Of a stretch of 55,110 nt of DNA, positions 11,642-24,562 are shown piece after piece. The position numbers were made by a program, and so were the translations under genes. The stretch is from Ichthyophthirius multifiliis. Taxonomy: Eukaryota; Ciliophora; Oligohymenophorea; Hymenostomatida. The notes under the pieces are model-generated. The model did no database searches. It saw only the letters and a program-made list of their open reading frames with translations, and was not told where the DNA came from. The DNA lies in contig NW_004087699.1 in the NCBI RefSeq assembly GCF_000220395.1, positions 1-55,110 on the forward strand, written 5' to 3'. Within the stretch, counting starts at the first letter, position 1. Each line of letters begins with the position of its first letter.

Positions 11642-12388
11642 TCAAAAAAAATTCTTTTAATATTAATTAAAATTTATTTACATTAAATATATAAATTTTA
11701 CTTAATCGAAAATTTATTATAGCTGTGATTTCTCATGTCTGAAAGATGTTATCAATATCCGCTTTTTAAAAAACATAGCACTTTCGATAGTAATTCTTTT
11801 ATTTTCAATAGGATAAACTATATTCTAATATAATTCATTGATACTATTTCTCCATAAAAAATAATACTACTTTTTTAAATTTAAAAAGCCTATATCTGTT
11901 TAGAAATAAATACTATTTATTAAGGAATTATATAAAAAAACTATTAATTCGCTTACAGCTCATGTTTTTCTTGAACTTGCTAGTTTTCAGAATGTTCGAA
12001 ATCAGAAGGAAAGGCGGTTTCCATAATTTTCTTATTCTTTGTATAAAATATTTTTTAATCTTATATTTCCATGAATAAGCTTATCTTCATTATTAGTTTA
12101 TATTTAATTACATATTTCGATTATATGTTTAATGGAATAATATACCATCTATTTTAAATTATTTTGTATAAATATCTAATTCTACTAAACATAAAAGTAT
12201 ATATATAAAAAATTAATAGAACTTCTTAGTAAAAGTTATAATATTAACTATTTTAGAGAAATATAATAAATAAGATTATTTATTTAATATCGTTGATTAA
12301 AATTTCGGATTACCAAATATATTTATAGCTCTTGCTTGTATTATGTTTAGTTTCTATATTTTTTTAAAAAAAGGAATTAAAAATTCAT
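11642..12388 (-). CDS. Divergent protein kinase-like gene, possibly broken
   Basis: Minus-strand frame beginning MNFQFLFLKKYRNQTQYKQE, then a helix YYSIKHIIEICNQIQTNNED and LIHGNIRLKNIL. This corresponds to the catalytic loop HRDLKxxNIL, with the catalytic Asp replaced by Asn (HGN). One frame over lies SDFEHSEN in the DFG position. A 44-nt GTAAG..AG intron would then lead to TDIGFLNLKKQYYFLW and NKRITIESAMFFKKRI, like a kinase C-lobe (RIT/A repeat region). The glycine loop and VAIK lysine are not recognisable. The change of frame at about 12005 has no intron to explain it, so this is either a sequencing error, a pseudokinase or a decaying gene. About 230 aa; end uncertain. Confidence 0.45.
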
Positions 12389-14125
12389 TTTTGAGAAATA
12401 TAAAAATTTTAGTTACTATTTAATTATTATAATGATGTCATCTTATAAAAATAATTATATTATTATATAAAATATAATAATTATAATTAAGTAAACATAT
12501 ATAAAAAATATTTATATTAATTTAGATAAAAACATTAAATTAATTTTATATCTTCTATTATATTATAATAAATTGTTAAAGTTATTTTTTATTAAAAAAT
12601 AATATAAAATAATATTTCTAGTTTACAAAAAAATAATATAATATAGTATTTGTATAAAAATATATAAAAAAATATTTATTTGTATATTAAAAAATTAATT
12701 TCCTTAAAAAAAGGTTGAAATTAAAAAAGAATTTTTTAAAAAATTAAAAAAAAAACATGCTTACATAACTTATATACATTTTAATTTTTTAAAAAAGGTT
12801 TATGTTTTACTTAGCCTTTTTTCTATATAAAAATTATAAATATATGTTTTTTTTATATTAAAAAAAAAATTATTATAAATTTTTATAATAAATATACTCA
12901 TTTGTTTATAAAAATTTATTTATTAAAAAATATTTGTTATAGAAATATTATTTTATATTTGAATAATATATTTAAATATATCCATTTTTAACATAAATTA
13001 ATAAATAATATAATAAAAGATAAAATTATATTTATAATAATATTAAATTTATATATTAAGTAATAATTTATGCATATATTTAAATAAAAATATGATTATT
13101 TACAAAATAATTTTAAATTGAAATTTTATATTTATAAAATAAAATATGTTAAATATAAATTTAATAAAAAATGAATTAAAATAAATATAAAAATAAAAAT
13201 TTAAAAAAATAATTAAAAAAAATATAAAAAGATGGCGGAAGAAAAAATATTTAAAATAATAAAAATTTAAAAAATTTATATTTTAAAATATTTACAAAAT
13301 CATAAAAAAATAATTAATAGAATTCTCAAATAAAATAAAATATTATATAAAATCTTATAATAAAAATTTGGTCTAAAATAAATAAAAAATGAAATTAAAA
13401 TATTATAATTTTATATTTAAAAATTATATATTAATGCCTTTATATTTATTTATTTATATATTTATTAATATTTTTTTTTAAGTAATTTTTTATTTATTAA
13501 TTTAGAAAATCTTTTAATAATTTATTATATTCATTAAAAATTATATTTATTATTATTTATCTTAAAATAATTTTAAAAATCAATTTATAATAAAATTAAT
13601 TTGTTTTTTTTCCTTTATAATTATTTTAATTTAAATATTTTTACATGTTTTTTTATGTTAAAATAATTTGGTATTACATTTAATATATAAACCTTTTATT
13701 ACAATTTATTTTAATTTTGATTTTTTTTAATATTTTTAATAAAATAAATATATTTTTAATAAAATAAATATATTTTTAATAAAATAAATATATTAAAATA
13801 TAAATCACCTATTATATAATTTCTTATTATTTTATTAATTATTTAAATATTGTATACTAATTTTTTTTATAAATAATATTTTTTTTCTAAATTATGACTT
13901 AATCAAAAAATTTAATATTTTTTTAATTATTTTAAATAAATTTATATATTTTTTTTTATTTTAATTTATCATATAATTATGTTTGTTTTTATTTATCCAT
14001 ATAAAATGATAATTATTTGAATTCCTTTTAAAATTTTTTATATTTAATAAATTAAAAATAATAATAGGCTTTTAAAAAAAAATATTATATATAAAAAATA
14101 AAAATTTCAATTATAATATAAAACA
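12389..14125. other. Long AT-rich intergenic region
   Basis: About 1.7 kb between divergent genes. The base composition exceeds 90% A+T, with no coding-like frame on either strand. A 20-nt tandem repeat lies at about 13731-13793. A GC-slightly-richer spot (GATGGCGGAAGA, near 13231) stands out but has no frame around it. Confidence 0.6.
13731..13793. repeat. 20-nt tandem repeat, about 3 copies
   Basis: The unit TATTTTTAATAAAATAAATA is repeated essentially perfectly three times. Small intergenic satellite. Confidence 0.85.
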
Positions 14126-15705
14126 ATGAATTTTGATAATAAATTTAGAAGAGAATGTGCAAATAATACTGCATCAGAAAATAAAATTGATCAAATTTTA
14201 AATGATTTTGAATAAGTAAATCATTTTTAAAAGCCATAAATTTATTATTTTTTTAGTATCAAAAATAAAATTTAAATTAATATTTGCTTTAAGAAAATCC
14301 TTAAAAAAAAATTAAAACAAACGAAGAAAAAACAAGTACTTGAACTAAAATTATATAAATGTAGTATATCGTATAATTATTTCCTTTTTTTTATTATATT
14401 AATCCAAAAAATAAATTTTAATATTTTATTTCGTTAAATAAAAAAAAAAAGTATTACCACACGAAGCTCTAGAAAAAATATTAAAGCAAATAAACTAAGA
14501 AAATAAATCTTCAAAATGTTTAGAATTAATTAAAAAGTTATTTAAAAATGAAATTTCACGTATACATCCTTCACATATATTAGAAGTTTTTTTAATATAT
14601 AATTAAAATATATAATTAATATATTTTATTAAAATTTATAGACTGTCTATTAATTATCATTAATGTCATTAAAATTTACATAAAAAAATGACAAAAAACA
14701 CCTTTTGGCTATTTTATATTAAATAATAGAAAAAAAGGAACATTGCATTTAATAATAATTTGGAGACTTTTATAAAATATTGGATATATTTAGAGTTAAT
14801 TTACTTTTATATACAGATGATAGTTTTCATGTATATTTTTATAATAAATAAATTATATTTTTTTATAAATAAATAAAAGTTTTAAAAAAGTCTTGATAAA
14901 TTAATAAATTTTATAAATTAATATTGCTAATAAAAATAATAAGAAATAAATTAAAATTAACAAGAAGCACCATTTAAATTATAAGATTAATAATAATAAT
15001 TATAATTTGATAATAAAAAATAAGAAGAAAAGCAAAAAGAAAAACAAAAAGAAGAAGAAGAAGAAGAAAAACAAAAGCAAAAATAAAAATAAAAATAAAA
15101 AGAATATGAAAACTAAACAGAAGAAATTAAATCAAATTAATAAAATTGCTAATAAAAATTATAAAATAATGAAAATAATGAATAAAATGACTTAAAATTA
15201 TATGAATTTCAATTATCGTAATAAACATAATAAATTTTGGTAATAAAAATATATAAAAATTATTTATTTTATATATATTTTTTGCTATAAAAGTATAATC
15301 AAAATGATTAATTGTAATATAAATAATAATTGATTTTTAATGCAATCATATCTACTAAAAATTTCCTTATTAAAGATTGGTCAAAATACTAAGTTTATAG
15401 ATTAATGCAAGATATATATGTTGATAAGAAGTATTTATTTATTTAATTTATGATATATATAATTTTTAAAAAAAAACAGACAGTTCTTTTCAGATAAATA
15501 AAGATAAAGTATTGATGATTATATGAGCGAAATCTAAAGACTTAAAACATTAGATTCTAAAAATATTTCTGTTAATTAAATAATTAATAGTAGAATTCAA
15601 GAAAATGCTGTAAATTCAAAAAATGATGTTCAAAAAGTTAAATTTAGTTCTAAATAAATATATAATGATAGTACTGAGGCTTGGGCAAGTAAATAAATAA
15701 ATTGA
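14126..15705 (+). CDS. Uncharacterised Q/E-rich coiled-coil protein, multi-exon
   Basis: About 430 aa from seven or eight exons. The ATG at 14126 opens MNFDNKFRRECANNTASENK; the first intron is 14216-14256 (41 nt). Later exons read LPHEALEKILKQINQENKSS, LIKKLFKNEISRIHPSHILE, QKNDKKHLLAILYQIIEKKE and FYKILDIFRVNLLLYTDDSF. These are helical, soluble sequences. A low-complexity Q/E/K stretch follows (EEEEEEKQKQKQKQKQK at about 15060-15105, encoded largely by TAA). The C-terminal part has LIKDWSKYQVYRLMQDIYVD, KQRQSIDDYMSEIQRLK and ends STEAWASKQIN at TGA 15703. No named domain is recognised. The W-containing C-terminus and helical N-half suggest a conserved cytoskeletal or ciliary protein, but that is a guess. 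Standard-code frames at 15007 (+) and 15650 (-) are shadows. Confidence 0.72.
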
Positions 15706-16521
15706 AATGACAAATTAAATAATAATATTTTTTATTTTTATTGTTTAATTTAAATATTTTTATAATATAAATTTTTATTATTGATTTTTTTTTATTAAAA
15801 TAAAAAAAAAAATTATTCTTATATTTTAAGAAATAAAAAAGTATTTTATTTAAATATAACATATAATAACATAATATTATATAATAATTTTAATATATTA
15901 ATATTAATCGTAAATATTTAAATAAAATATAATTTATATATTTAAAAAATATTAATTTATATTTTATCAAAAATTAATATTAAATTTTTTTAATAAATTA
16001 TATTTTTTTTTTTATAACATTAATTTTTTTAATTTTAATTTTTTATAACTTTGATTTTTTATAAAATAGAAAAACAATATTTATAATATAGATAATAAAC
16101 TATGATTTTTATTTTATAATTTTTTTTATTTTTTAAGATTGTCATAATTTATATTATATATTTATATATCTTATTTTACTGTTTTAAATAAATAAAAGAA
16201 TACAAAAACAAAATAAAAATAAAATAATTTTTTTATATTCACTTGTTTATTTAATTTAAATTCAAAAAAAATATCTAAAACTCATTTCTAATTTTACTGA
16301 TTGCTTTCTAAACAAAATTATATTTTATTGAAATATTATAGAAAATTTTAAAAACATTTAATTATTAATTTTAACAAAAATATTATAATAATTTATTTAT
16401 TTAGCTTAAGAAATTATAAACAAAATTTATATAATTAAATTTTGATGTTATTTTAATAAAAAATAATAACTTAAAAATATTGAATAATTAAAAAAGTAAG
16501 AAGAGTAAAAAATAACAAAAA
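15706..16521. other. Intergenic, AT-rich
   Basis: No coding-like frame on either strand; runs of A and T only. Confidence 0.55.
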
Positions 16522-16704
16522 ATGGGTTGTACGTTTAGAAAATAACAAAAAATCAATGAGAAACAAAATTAAATTTTTTAATAATATAAATAAACAAATA
16601 AATAAATAATGGAAAAGATATAAAAAATAAAAATGGACAAAGATAATATAATAAATTTTTAACTAATTGAATATAAACTTACATAATCTTAAATTATAGA
16701 ATGA
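16522..16704 (+). CDS. Possible 60-aa protein with MGC N-terminus
   Basis: Frame with TAA/TAG as Gln: MGCTFRKQQKINEKQNQ, then a Q/K/I-rich helix, ending QSQIIE at TGA 16702. Gly2-Cys3 followed by basic residues is the pattern for N-myristoylation plus palmitoylation, so a small lipid-anchored peptide is possible. It may also be the first exon of a longer gene or a chance frame. The ATG region (GGGTTGTACG) is less AT-rich than its surroundings. Confidence 0.35.
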
Positions 16705-17497
16705 AATCTAAAATAAAATAACTATTCGAAAATAATTATAATATAAATTCTTATGAAAAACATACAAAACTTACAATTATTAAAAATTATTATATATATT
16801 TTTATTTTTATATATTTATTTAAATTATTATTTGTTTTATTTTTTTAATATTTATTATTATTATAATAAAATTAACTTTTTATTCTTAAATATTAATTTT
16901 TTAAATAATTTAATAACATAAAATTACTTAAATAATATTATAACATTACAATAAAAAATTTTTTGTGTTTTTTTAATGTATATGTATATATATAGATAGA
17001 TCAAAATATTTACTCTAGATTTAGCTTGTATAATTAAGAATAATAAAATTAAAATTCCATCATTTTAATAATAAAAAATATTATTTATTATGTTTAGCTT
17101 TTTAATTATAAAATTAAAAAGATAGAAATTTTAAAATAATAATGAATTGTTATTATATAAAAAAAATAATAAAAATAAATTTTTATATATATTTTTACTT
17201 AGATATTTATATTATTTATTAAATTATTTGTTTTTTATATTATATTTGATTATTAAATTTATTTATACAAATATGATTATAATTTTTTATTTTTAAGTTA
17301 AAAAAACTTCTATTAATAAGTAAAATATGAACTTTGAATAATACAAATAATTAAATAGATTTTTCAAAAATAAATTGAATATTATAAATTAATAATTTAT
17401 TTGTTATCTATTTATTTTTCAAATTATTTATGTGTATTCAATTAAAAAATAATCAATTAAATTAATTTTTTAAATAACTTTTAATTAATCTTTATAA
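16705..17497. other. Intergenic, possibly with an upstream exon
   Basis: AT-rich. An ATG at 17327 opens MNFEQYKQLNRFFKNKLN, in frame with the gene starting at 17498. It could be an upstream exon, but the sequence between has poor coding character. Nothing else seen. Confidence 0.4.
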
Positions 17498-19010
17498 ATG
17501 TAAATCTAAGATAATAATCTCTTAAGCTCTCAAAACAAACATATAGATTAAATTAATTCAATAAATTATAATCAAAATAAACTTTATCAAAAAGATAATC
17601 AAATAAATTATGATTATAATTATGAAAAAGATATTGATAATTAAATAAATTTAGTTTAAGGATATATTTAGAATTTGTAATAACAGATTGAAGAAAAAGA
17701 ATAGTTATTATAGTATGATTAAGATATAAGTAAAAAATTAAAAGAGCAGGCGATTTAAAAAGATTAAATACTTAAGCTATATAAAAAAAAGAAAGAAAAA
17801 AAACAACAAATAAAGAACTTAATGTAATAAAATACAAAATGTGTATTATATAAAAAATAGGTTTAAATTAAATCAATTGAATTAAACTATATCAAATGAA
17901 AGTGAGTTATAATAAAAATAAAATTAATAATATAATTTAAAAATAAACTAATTAAGTTACGATTTAAAAGAATAAAAAAATAAAAAAAAAGAAATGAAAG
18001 AAACATTTGATTTAACTTAAACATAATTTTTAGAAATAAATATGATTAAAAAAAATATTTAAAATTAAAATAATTAAAATATATAAGAAGAAATAATTAT
18101 AAATCAAAATCTAAAGTAGAAATTTGAAGCTAATAATTACTAAATAAGTCAAAATGAAAGAACTTTACAAACTCTTTAAGAAAAATTTAAAAAAAAATAA
18201 GAAAAAATATCTGATTATAAATATAAATCTGAACAGAATTTAAATAACAAATATAAAAATGAAAAAATAAATAATTTACATAATTAAAAAATCCGAATAT
18301 AATAATAAATATAATAAGAAGAATAAGATAATTAAATTTTAAAGAATGAAGTTTAAAAATAAGATTAATAATTATAAATATAATAAAAAGTATTATAATA
18401 AATAAAACATGAAAACTTAAAATAACAATAAGACATGTAAAAAAAATAAAAAAAAATTAACTTTTTAAAAATTAGAGAAAATTTGAAGTTTAAATTGAAA
18501 ATTAATAAAAGCTATGAAATCGAAAATTAATATAGGATTAAAAATGAAAATTAAAAAGATAAGAACCAAGAAAAAAATTTAAAAAGTCTATAAAATTTAT
18601 TATTATTAAAAGAAAATAATATATAAATGAATAATTAAAGTTATGAAAAAGAAAAAAATAACTTAAAATGTATTAAAAATTAATATTAAATACTAGAAGC
18701 ATAAAATGAAACTTAAAAATAACAAATTTTGTAATTAGAATAACAATGTAATGAGGCTATTGATTTTAAACAAAAAATAAAATAATAATATTAATAATAG
18801 ATTGAATAATTGTAAATAGATAAAAAATAAATCTATAAACAAAATATTTAATTAGAAAAATAAACTTTATCGATATAAAACATCATTAATTTATTAGAAA
18901 TGGAAGAAAAAAAATTAATAAATAAAAATTAAAAATATCAGAATAAGATTTAGGAAATTAAAAAAGATATTTTAATATAAAAAGTTTAAGTATAGAAAAA
19001 AAATAATTGA
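17498..19010 (+). CDS. Long coiled-coil protein (482 aa)
   Basis: Start MQIQDNNLLSSQNKHIDQIN at 17498. One 64-nt intron at 17843-17906 restores phase exactly (1,449 coding nt). The body is an almost continuous Q/K/E/N-rich coiled coil, for example YIQNLQQQIEEKEQLLQYDQ, QNERTLQTLQEKFKKKQEK and QQQIEQLQIDKKQIYKQNIQ, ending at TGA 19008. Most Gln codons are TAA. No signal peptide, membrane segment or globular domain is seen. Ciliates have many such basal-body or axonemal coiled-coil proteins; no specific identity is claimed. Confidence 0.78.
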
Positions 19011-19910
19011 ATAAATAATTTTATAAAGTAGATTATATTTATAAATTTTTAATAAAAACATATTTTCTTAATTTTAAAAATGTATTTTATTTAAAACATA
19101 TTCTTTTCTCAAAATTTATTTTTTATTTATCAAACAAAGTATATTTTTTTTATTTAATTATTAACTTTTATTTATTAAATATTTATTTATTTAAAACATT
19201 TTTTATTTATAAAATCTAATTAATATTTAAGTTTTAAATTAATTACAGTTTTATTATTATGAATACTTGAAATTTTTAATTATTTAATTCTTACAAAAAA
19301 AAATAATAATGACATTGAAGTTTAAAAATTAATTTTATTAGAAAGTTGTTATATCCATATTATTAATATTTATAATTTAGATATAAATATTTAAAAATTA
19401 TTTATACAAAAGCAGACTCTATTCTTTTTAAATATCTTCTTTAATTTAAGTTTAAAAGTAATATAATTTTTCTAGAAAATTAATTTAAAAATAAAAAAAT
19501 ATAAAAACACTTTTAAATTTATATATTTAAATCATTTATTTTATAAATATTAAATTTTATAAAATAATACTATTATTAAAAAATTTAAAGTTATAAATAT
19601 ATTTATATATATAACATATTTTTTTTTATAATATGTTAAGTTTTATTTATTTATAGATAAGATTTTGTATTTAGTTCTTTATTTTTATTTATATATATTA
19701 TATAATTAAATTATAAATTTATTTAATAAATTGGCCTTAAAAATAATAACTTTTTTTCTTTGTAATTCTGGCTTAGTAATTATTGATTTTCCATAAAAAA
19801 GTTAAATATTTGATAAAATATATTTATTATTTTTTTTAAAAAAAAAACAATATTTATAAAAATTTTAGCATTAAAAAATAAAATAAAGTATTAAATAAAT
19901 AACTTAAAAT
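19011..19910. other. Intergenic, AT-rich
   Basis: A weak minus-strand frame starting near 19794 (MENQQLLSQNYKEKKLLF) dissolves into A/T-coded residues and has no splice partner that I can defend. Otherwise empty. Confidence 0.45.
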
Positions 19911-20375
19911 ATGAAAATATTGTTGATTTTATTTGTAATTTTTATCAATTAAACATAATCTTTATACAAATATGAAATAATTGATTTATGTTTAAAATAA
20001 CAATGCTCAAATATAATTGATAAGTAAAAGGAATAATTTTAATCTTTTTAAAAAGACTCTTATAAATTTAATAAATGCTTAATTGATAACCAAAACTGTC
20101 ATTTAAATTAAAAATAATTTAAATCAGATGATAATGATTAAGATCGAGCATAGGAATGCTTTAATGTTTGCTATGATAAAGATTTATATTAAGATGATTA
20201 TTTTATTTTTTATTTAAAGTGTGCTTGGAAATGTGGAGAAAAAGTATATAAAATAGACAATAATTTTAATACATTTAAATTTAGACCTGCCTTTATTGTT
20301 AGTTTGATATTGATTTTTTTCGTAATAAATATTATTGCTATAAGGCTTTATTAGTTTAATAAAAATGAAGATTGA
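19911..20375 (+). CDS. Small Cys-rich type I membrane protein
   Basis: Single exon of 154 aa. The signal peptide MKILLILFVIFINQTQS is followed by an ectodomain of about 105 residues with eight cysteines, including the pairs CLKQQC, CLIDNQNC, CFNVC and CAWKC. Next comes a hydrophobic segment FIVSLILIFFVINIIAI and a short cytoplasmic tail RLYQFNKNED. The even Cys count suggests four disulfides. No known family is recognised. It resembles in style the secreted protein at 28340-28702. Function unknown; probably a surface or secretory-pathway protein. Confidence 0.82.
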
Positions 20376-20793
20376 TTAAAAATAAAAATTATTTTTTATT
20401 TCGTGTATATTAATGTTTAATAAGAAAAAAATTATTTATTTATTTATAATAATTCTATATGTATTAAATAAATATTGAAAAAAACACATTTATTATTTAA
20501 TAATATATGTATTAAAAATAAAAAAATTAGTGTTATTTATTAGTTATTTAAAAATATTATTTTTCTATTTTAAAAAAGAAACAAAAATTATTATAAATAA
20601 ATAATTTTTAATTTTATAAAATTAAAAAGAAAATAAAAATTATATATATTTATATTTATAATTATATATATATATATATATATATATTTATTATAATTAA
20701 AAAAAAATATATCTTATATTTATTTATAAAAATAAAAATTAAAAAAAATACAGTTTATATTTCCTATTTAATATCAAAAAAACTATTATTAAT
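20376..20793. other. Convergent spacer
   Basis: About 420 bases between two converging genes. It contains a short (TA)n at about 20661-20687 and no frame. Confidence 0.55.
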
Positions 20794-22423
20794 TCATATT
20801 CTATAATCTATTAATATAAAAAAACAAATAAAGAATCTAATTTAAAAAAAATATTACTATTTTAATTATATCCATATCCATATCCATATCCATATCCATA
20901 ACCTTATTACATTTATCCATATCCCAAAGGTTGTCCATATCCTACAGCTTATTACGAATACCCAATATTTTATTATCCATATTCCATTTATTAATATCCA
21001 TATCCCATTTAAGGGTAACCAATCGTCTAAGGATACATCATATTTCCTTATTGATACATAAGTTAAGGTTATATTTAGAATTATGGATATTGGCTTATTT
21101 TATATAAATTTTATAAATTGCTATTTGTTGTTTAATTTTATTATTGATTATTTTTATAATTTAATTAATTATTATTTTAAACTTAATTTTAGCTTCCTTG
21201 AAAATCTCCAAATAAATCATTTTCATTTTATTTGTTTTCTTAATTTTAGATTTCATTTTATATAGGTGCTTTAGTCCAATTCCATTCATCATCTTTATTT
21301 TGCAATAAAAAAAAATATTAATAATTAAATATATACTTTATTAATATATATATATATATACTTTATTAATCTTTATTATATAGTGTATCATCATCTAATA
21401 AATCTAAAACTTAACCTTATTATTATTCCTTACTTTTTTATTATTATCCTGGTTTTGGTAAAGGATTAAGTTTTCCTTAAAAAGAAATTTTAGGTTCATT
21501 TTCATTCTAATTATTTTATTGATTTTCTTCTTGTTTTTATCGGAATTTATCAAGCCCTTTAAATTCATTATCGTCATATTTTTCTTTAGAATTGTATTCT
21601 AAAGAATCTTTATTATTTTGATTTTAATTTTTTATAAGAGGAAAATCTTTCGAACTATAGCCTGCATACTTTGTTTCTATGAAATTAATTTAAAATAATC
21701 TTTTAAAATTTTCTATACCTTTATAACTTTAAGAAGAATATCCCTAAAATTTTGAGTTTTCTTAAAAAGTACTATTTACTTATAATCCTATAGAATAAAT
21801 TCCATTAGCGTTTCCTAATTTTTCTCTTAATTCTTTTGCTTATTGTCTTTCATAGTCTAGTTTATCCTCTTCTTGTAATAATTTGATAATATATTGGGCT
21901 TTTTACCTTATTTAAACTCCTTTATCTTCATAATCTTCATAGTATTAATAATCTTTAAGATTTTTAAATCTTTAGATTTCTTCTTTGAATTCGCAAACAC
22001 ATCTTAGTGCTCCGTTTTTTATTAAATTATCAATTAAAAATAAAACCTATTTATTAATTTTATTTATATTAATATATTTAAGTAAACAAAAAAATACTTT
22101 ATACAAAACTTGCCAATTTTTTTCAGAACTTTTAAGTTTATCCCAAATAAATTTTATTATTATTTCAAAATCCATACTTATTTTAGAAAATAAATTGATA
22201 ATTTATATATTTTTTCTTTTTTACTAATTATGGGATGCATCAGCTATTTATTAAAGAATTTTAGGATGAGTAGCCCAATTTTCTTTACTTGTGGCTTCAT
22301 TTAAACATTTATCTAATTAAGATTAGTTTGTATATCTTTCTTTTCTATTTATTGAGGTTAACTTTTTTTTATGCTTTTTTTTTTTTTTTACAATTCTAAT
22401 GCGGCTTTCTTTATGATATCCAT
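20794..22423 (-). CDS. Epsin-like ENTH-domain endocytic adaptor
   Basis: Six exons with introns 22345-22391, 22177-22224, 22047-22097, 21293-21361 and 20808-20857 give exactly 1,365 coding nt (454 aa). The ENTH domain fills the first 140 residues: LDKCLNEATSKENWATHPKI, LQQIADASHN, FIWDKLKSSEKNWQVLYK, LFLIDNLIKNGALRCVCEFK, DYEDKGVQIRQKAQYIIKLL and LDYERQQAKELREKLG. These match the epsin pattern W..vyKaL.lLdyLikNGserv and d..G..vR.kak.i..Ll.D. The tail is disordered, with DLLDDD and DLFGDF motifs suited to clathrin/adaptor binding, a Q/N-rich stretch, and a terminal GYGYGYGYGYGYNQ run. Epsins bind PI(4,5)P2 and curve membranes at clathrin pits. Standard-code frames at 21083 and 21985 are shadows. 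Confidence 0.93.
20871..20899. repeat. (CCATAT)n hexanucleotide repeat, coding Gly-Tyr
   Basis: Five near-perfect TCCATA units on the plus strand. On the minus strand they encode GYGYGYGY in the epsin C-terminus, so the repeat is coding and likely length-polymorphic. Confidence 0.9.
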
Positions 22424-23014
22424 AAATTTAAATTAATTTAAAATTTTTTTTAATATAAATAATTATTTCTTTTTTTTTATTGATTAAATTTATTTATATA
22501 ATATTTTTTAGAATAATTAAATAAAAAATTGTTTGTTTATTTATGTTTAAACAAATATAAAAAATATATTATATTTATATATTAATTTTAAGAAAAAAAA
22601 TTAAATATTTTTTATTTTTAATTTTTATATATATATAAGATATTATTATAAATAAATTATAAAAAAAAACGAAAATTTTATATATCTAATTAATTATAAT
22701 TTATTAATATAAATAAAATTTTATATAATTTTTTTTTTTATATATATGTATAATTTATAATGAATATTAAAAATATGTAATTTATTATCTTTTTCTTAAT
22801 TATTTATTTTAACTTTAAAATATGTAAAAATTCTATTTCTATTTTTCGAATTTTAAAAAATATAATTAATTTATGACAAAAATAATTATTTTTTTAGTTA
22901 TTTTCTATTAAAAAAAAAAATTATTAAATCTGTATTTTTATTTTTTTGTTATATTATTTCAGTTTATATAATTTTTATTTTATTACATTTAATAAAAAAT
23001 ACAATATAATAAAA
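22424..23014. other. Divergent promoter region
   Basis: About 590 AT-rich bases between the epsin start (minus) and the next start (plus). No coding frame or recognisable motif. Confidence 0.5.
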
Positions 23015-24562
23015 ATGAATAAAATACATGGAATAAATTAACTAATAAGGAATTATTCAAAAAAATTAAGATAAGAAGCAAATATGTAATTCATATTAAA
23101 GTGAAAAATTAAAATACGAGTATAGATAAAATATATAATAAAATGAAACAGTACGTTCGACAAACCTTTCATTAAGACATTCATAGAAAGAAATTTCTCA
23201 TCCAAATATACACATAAGTAATGCCAAGATATAAGAAAATAAATATTAAAGCAATCAATCTAATTAAGGAATAGAAAAGAAAGAAAAAAATTTAATCTAG
23301 AAGACTTTATAGAATTAGAAGATTAAATAGAAGAAATGTAATGTAATGTTTAATTAACATATAAAAATATGAATAAATTAATAAAAGGATAAGTAAATAA
23401 ATATATAAAAAAATATATATATATTTATATATATATATATATATAATTTATATATTTATAAATAAATAAATTTATAATTATTTTAAATTTATATATTTAT
23501 TTTAATAAAGGCTTCTGATGAATTAAAAGAATTTTTAGAAAGTTAATGGGATGTTGATTATAGGACAAAAAGTTTTAAAGAAATATTAAATTTATTTGAA
23601 GTCTTATTTAATTCTTTGTTTAAAATTTATAATACATAAGTTTAATAAATTAATGAAATAAAAAGTTAACTTCCTAAAGATAACAATAACTTGCCTTAAG
23701 ATAAAGATTATCTTTTTTTGTTATAAAATTAAGAATCTATTGTTAGATAAATAACAAGAGTAAATATAAAAATAATAAAAAATATTTTTATAAAATAAAA
23801 AAAGGAAAATTAATAATATAGGCTTTCATTATAAGTTTATTCTGAAAAATTAAAAAATAGCGAAAATCAAGCTGAATTATTAGCATAATATGCATAAAAA
23901 GAAATGGAAGATATAAAATTATTATTTTCAAATGCTATTAATGAACTTAAATAAAAAGAATAGGATATATATATATTAAAAAATGAACTTCAAAGAAAAA
24001 ATAATGAATTATAATCTATGTAAGAACGCTTACTTTCTGTTGTTATATTGGAACATAAAATAAAGGCATTAGGGGATAAAAATCAAAAAGATATATAGAA
24101 AGTAATTCAAGAATACACATAAAAAATAAAAGAAGCTGCTAATGAAAATAAAGAATCTTTAAGAAAAGAAAGACAATAAAACTTTAATGTTATATAAGAA
24201 TTCAAAAATAAGTTAAATTTGGAAAAAATTGAAAACAGGAAATTAGCTAATGAAAACATAAATAGAATTTAATAATTAAACGATATAATTAATGAAAAAG
24301 ATGCAAAATTATAATAAAAAGTTATTTATTTGTAAAATACTTAAGAATAATTAGCTTTAAAAAATAAACATATTTTTATAACTAATTATGGAAAAAGATA
24401 AATATTGAAAAAAAAAAATACAACAAGGTTTTTTTATATAAATATTATTATATTTAATTATATTATATTAAATAATTTTTGTTATATTAAAAATTAAGTA
24501 ATTTATATTATATATATAAAATAATAATAATATTTTTTATAAGAATAATGTAAATTCATTGA
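23015..24562 (+). CDS. Coiled-coil protein, multi-exon, 3' end uncertain
   Basis: Starts MNKIHGINQLIRNYSKKLRQ. A 40-nt GT..AG intron at about 23085 leads to QNIQQNETVRSTNLSLRHSQ. After a one-base frame break in the A-run at 23284-23290 the frame continues LEDFIELEDQIEEMQCNVQL. A longer intron (about 23395-23509) precedes SDELKEFLESQWDVDYRTKS and KEILNLFEVLFNSLF. The rest is a long coiled coil: LSLQVYSEKLKNSENQAELL, QKEMEDIKLLFSNAINELKQ, LQSMQERLLSVVILEHKIKA, ENKESLRKERQQNFNVIQEF. About 450 aa. No named domain. The stop at 24560 depends on a possible last intron at about 24430; termination could be up to 200 nt later. Confidence 0.68.

Noticed and set aside
19600-19800. Minus-strand frame beginning MENQQLLSQNYKEKK
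   Set aside because: The coding-like part is about 23 residues and then dissolves into AT-only sequence.
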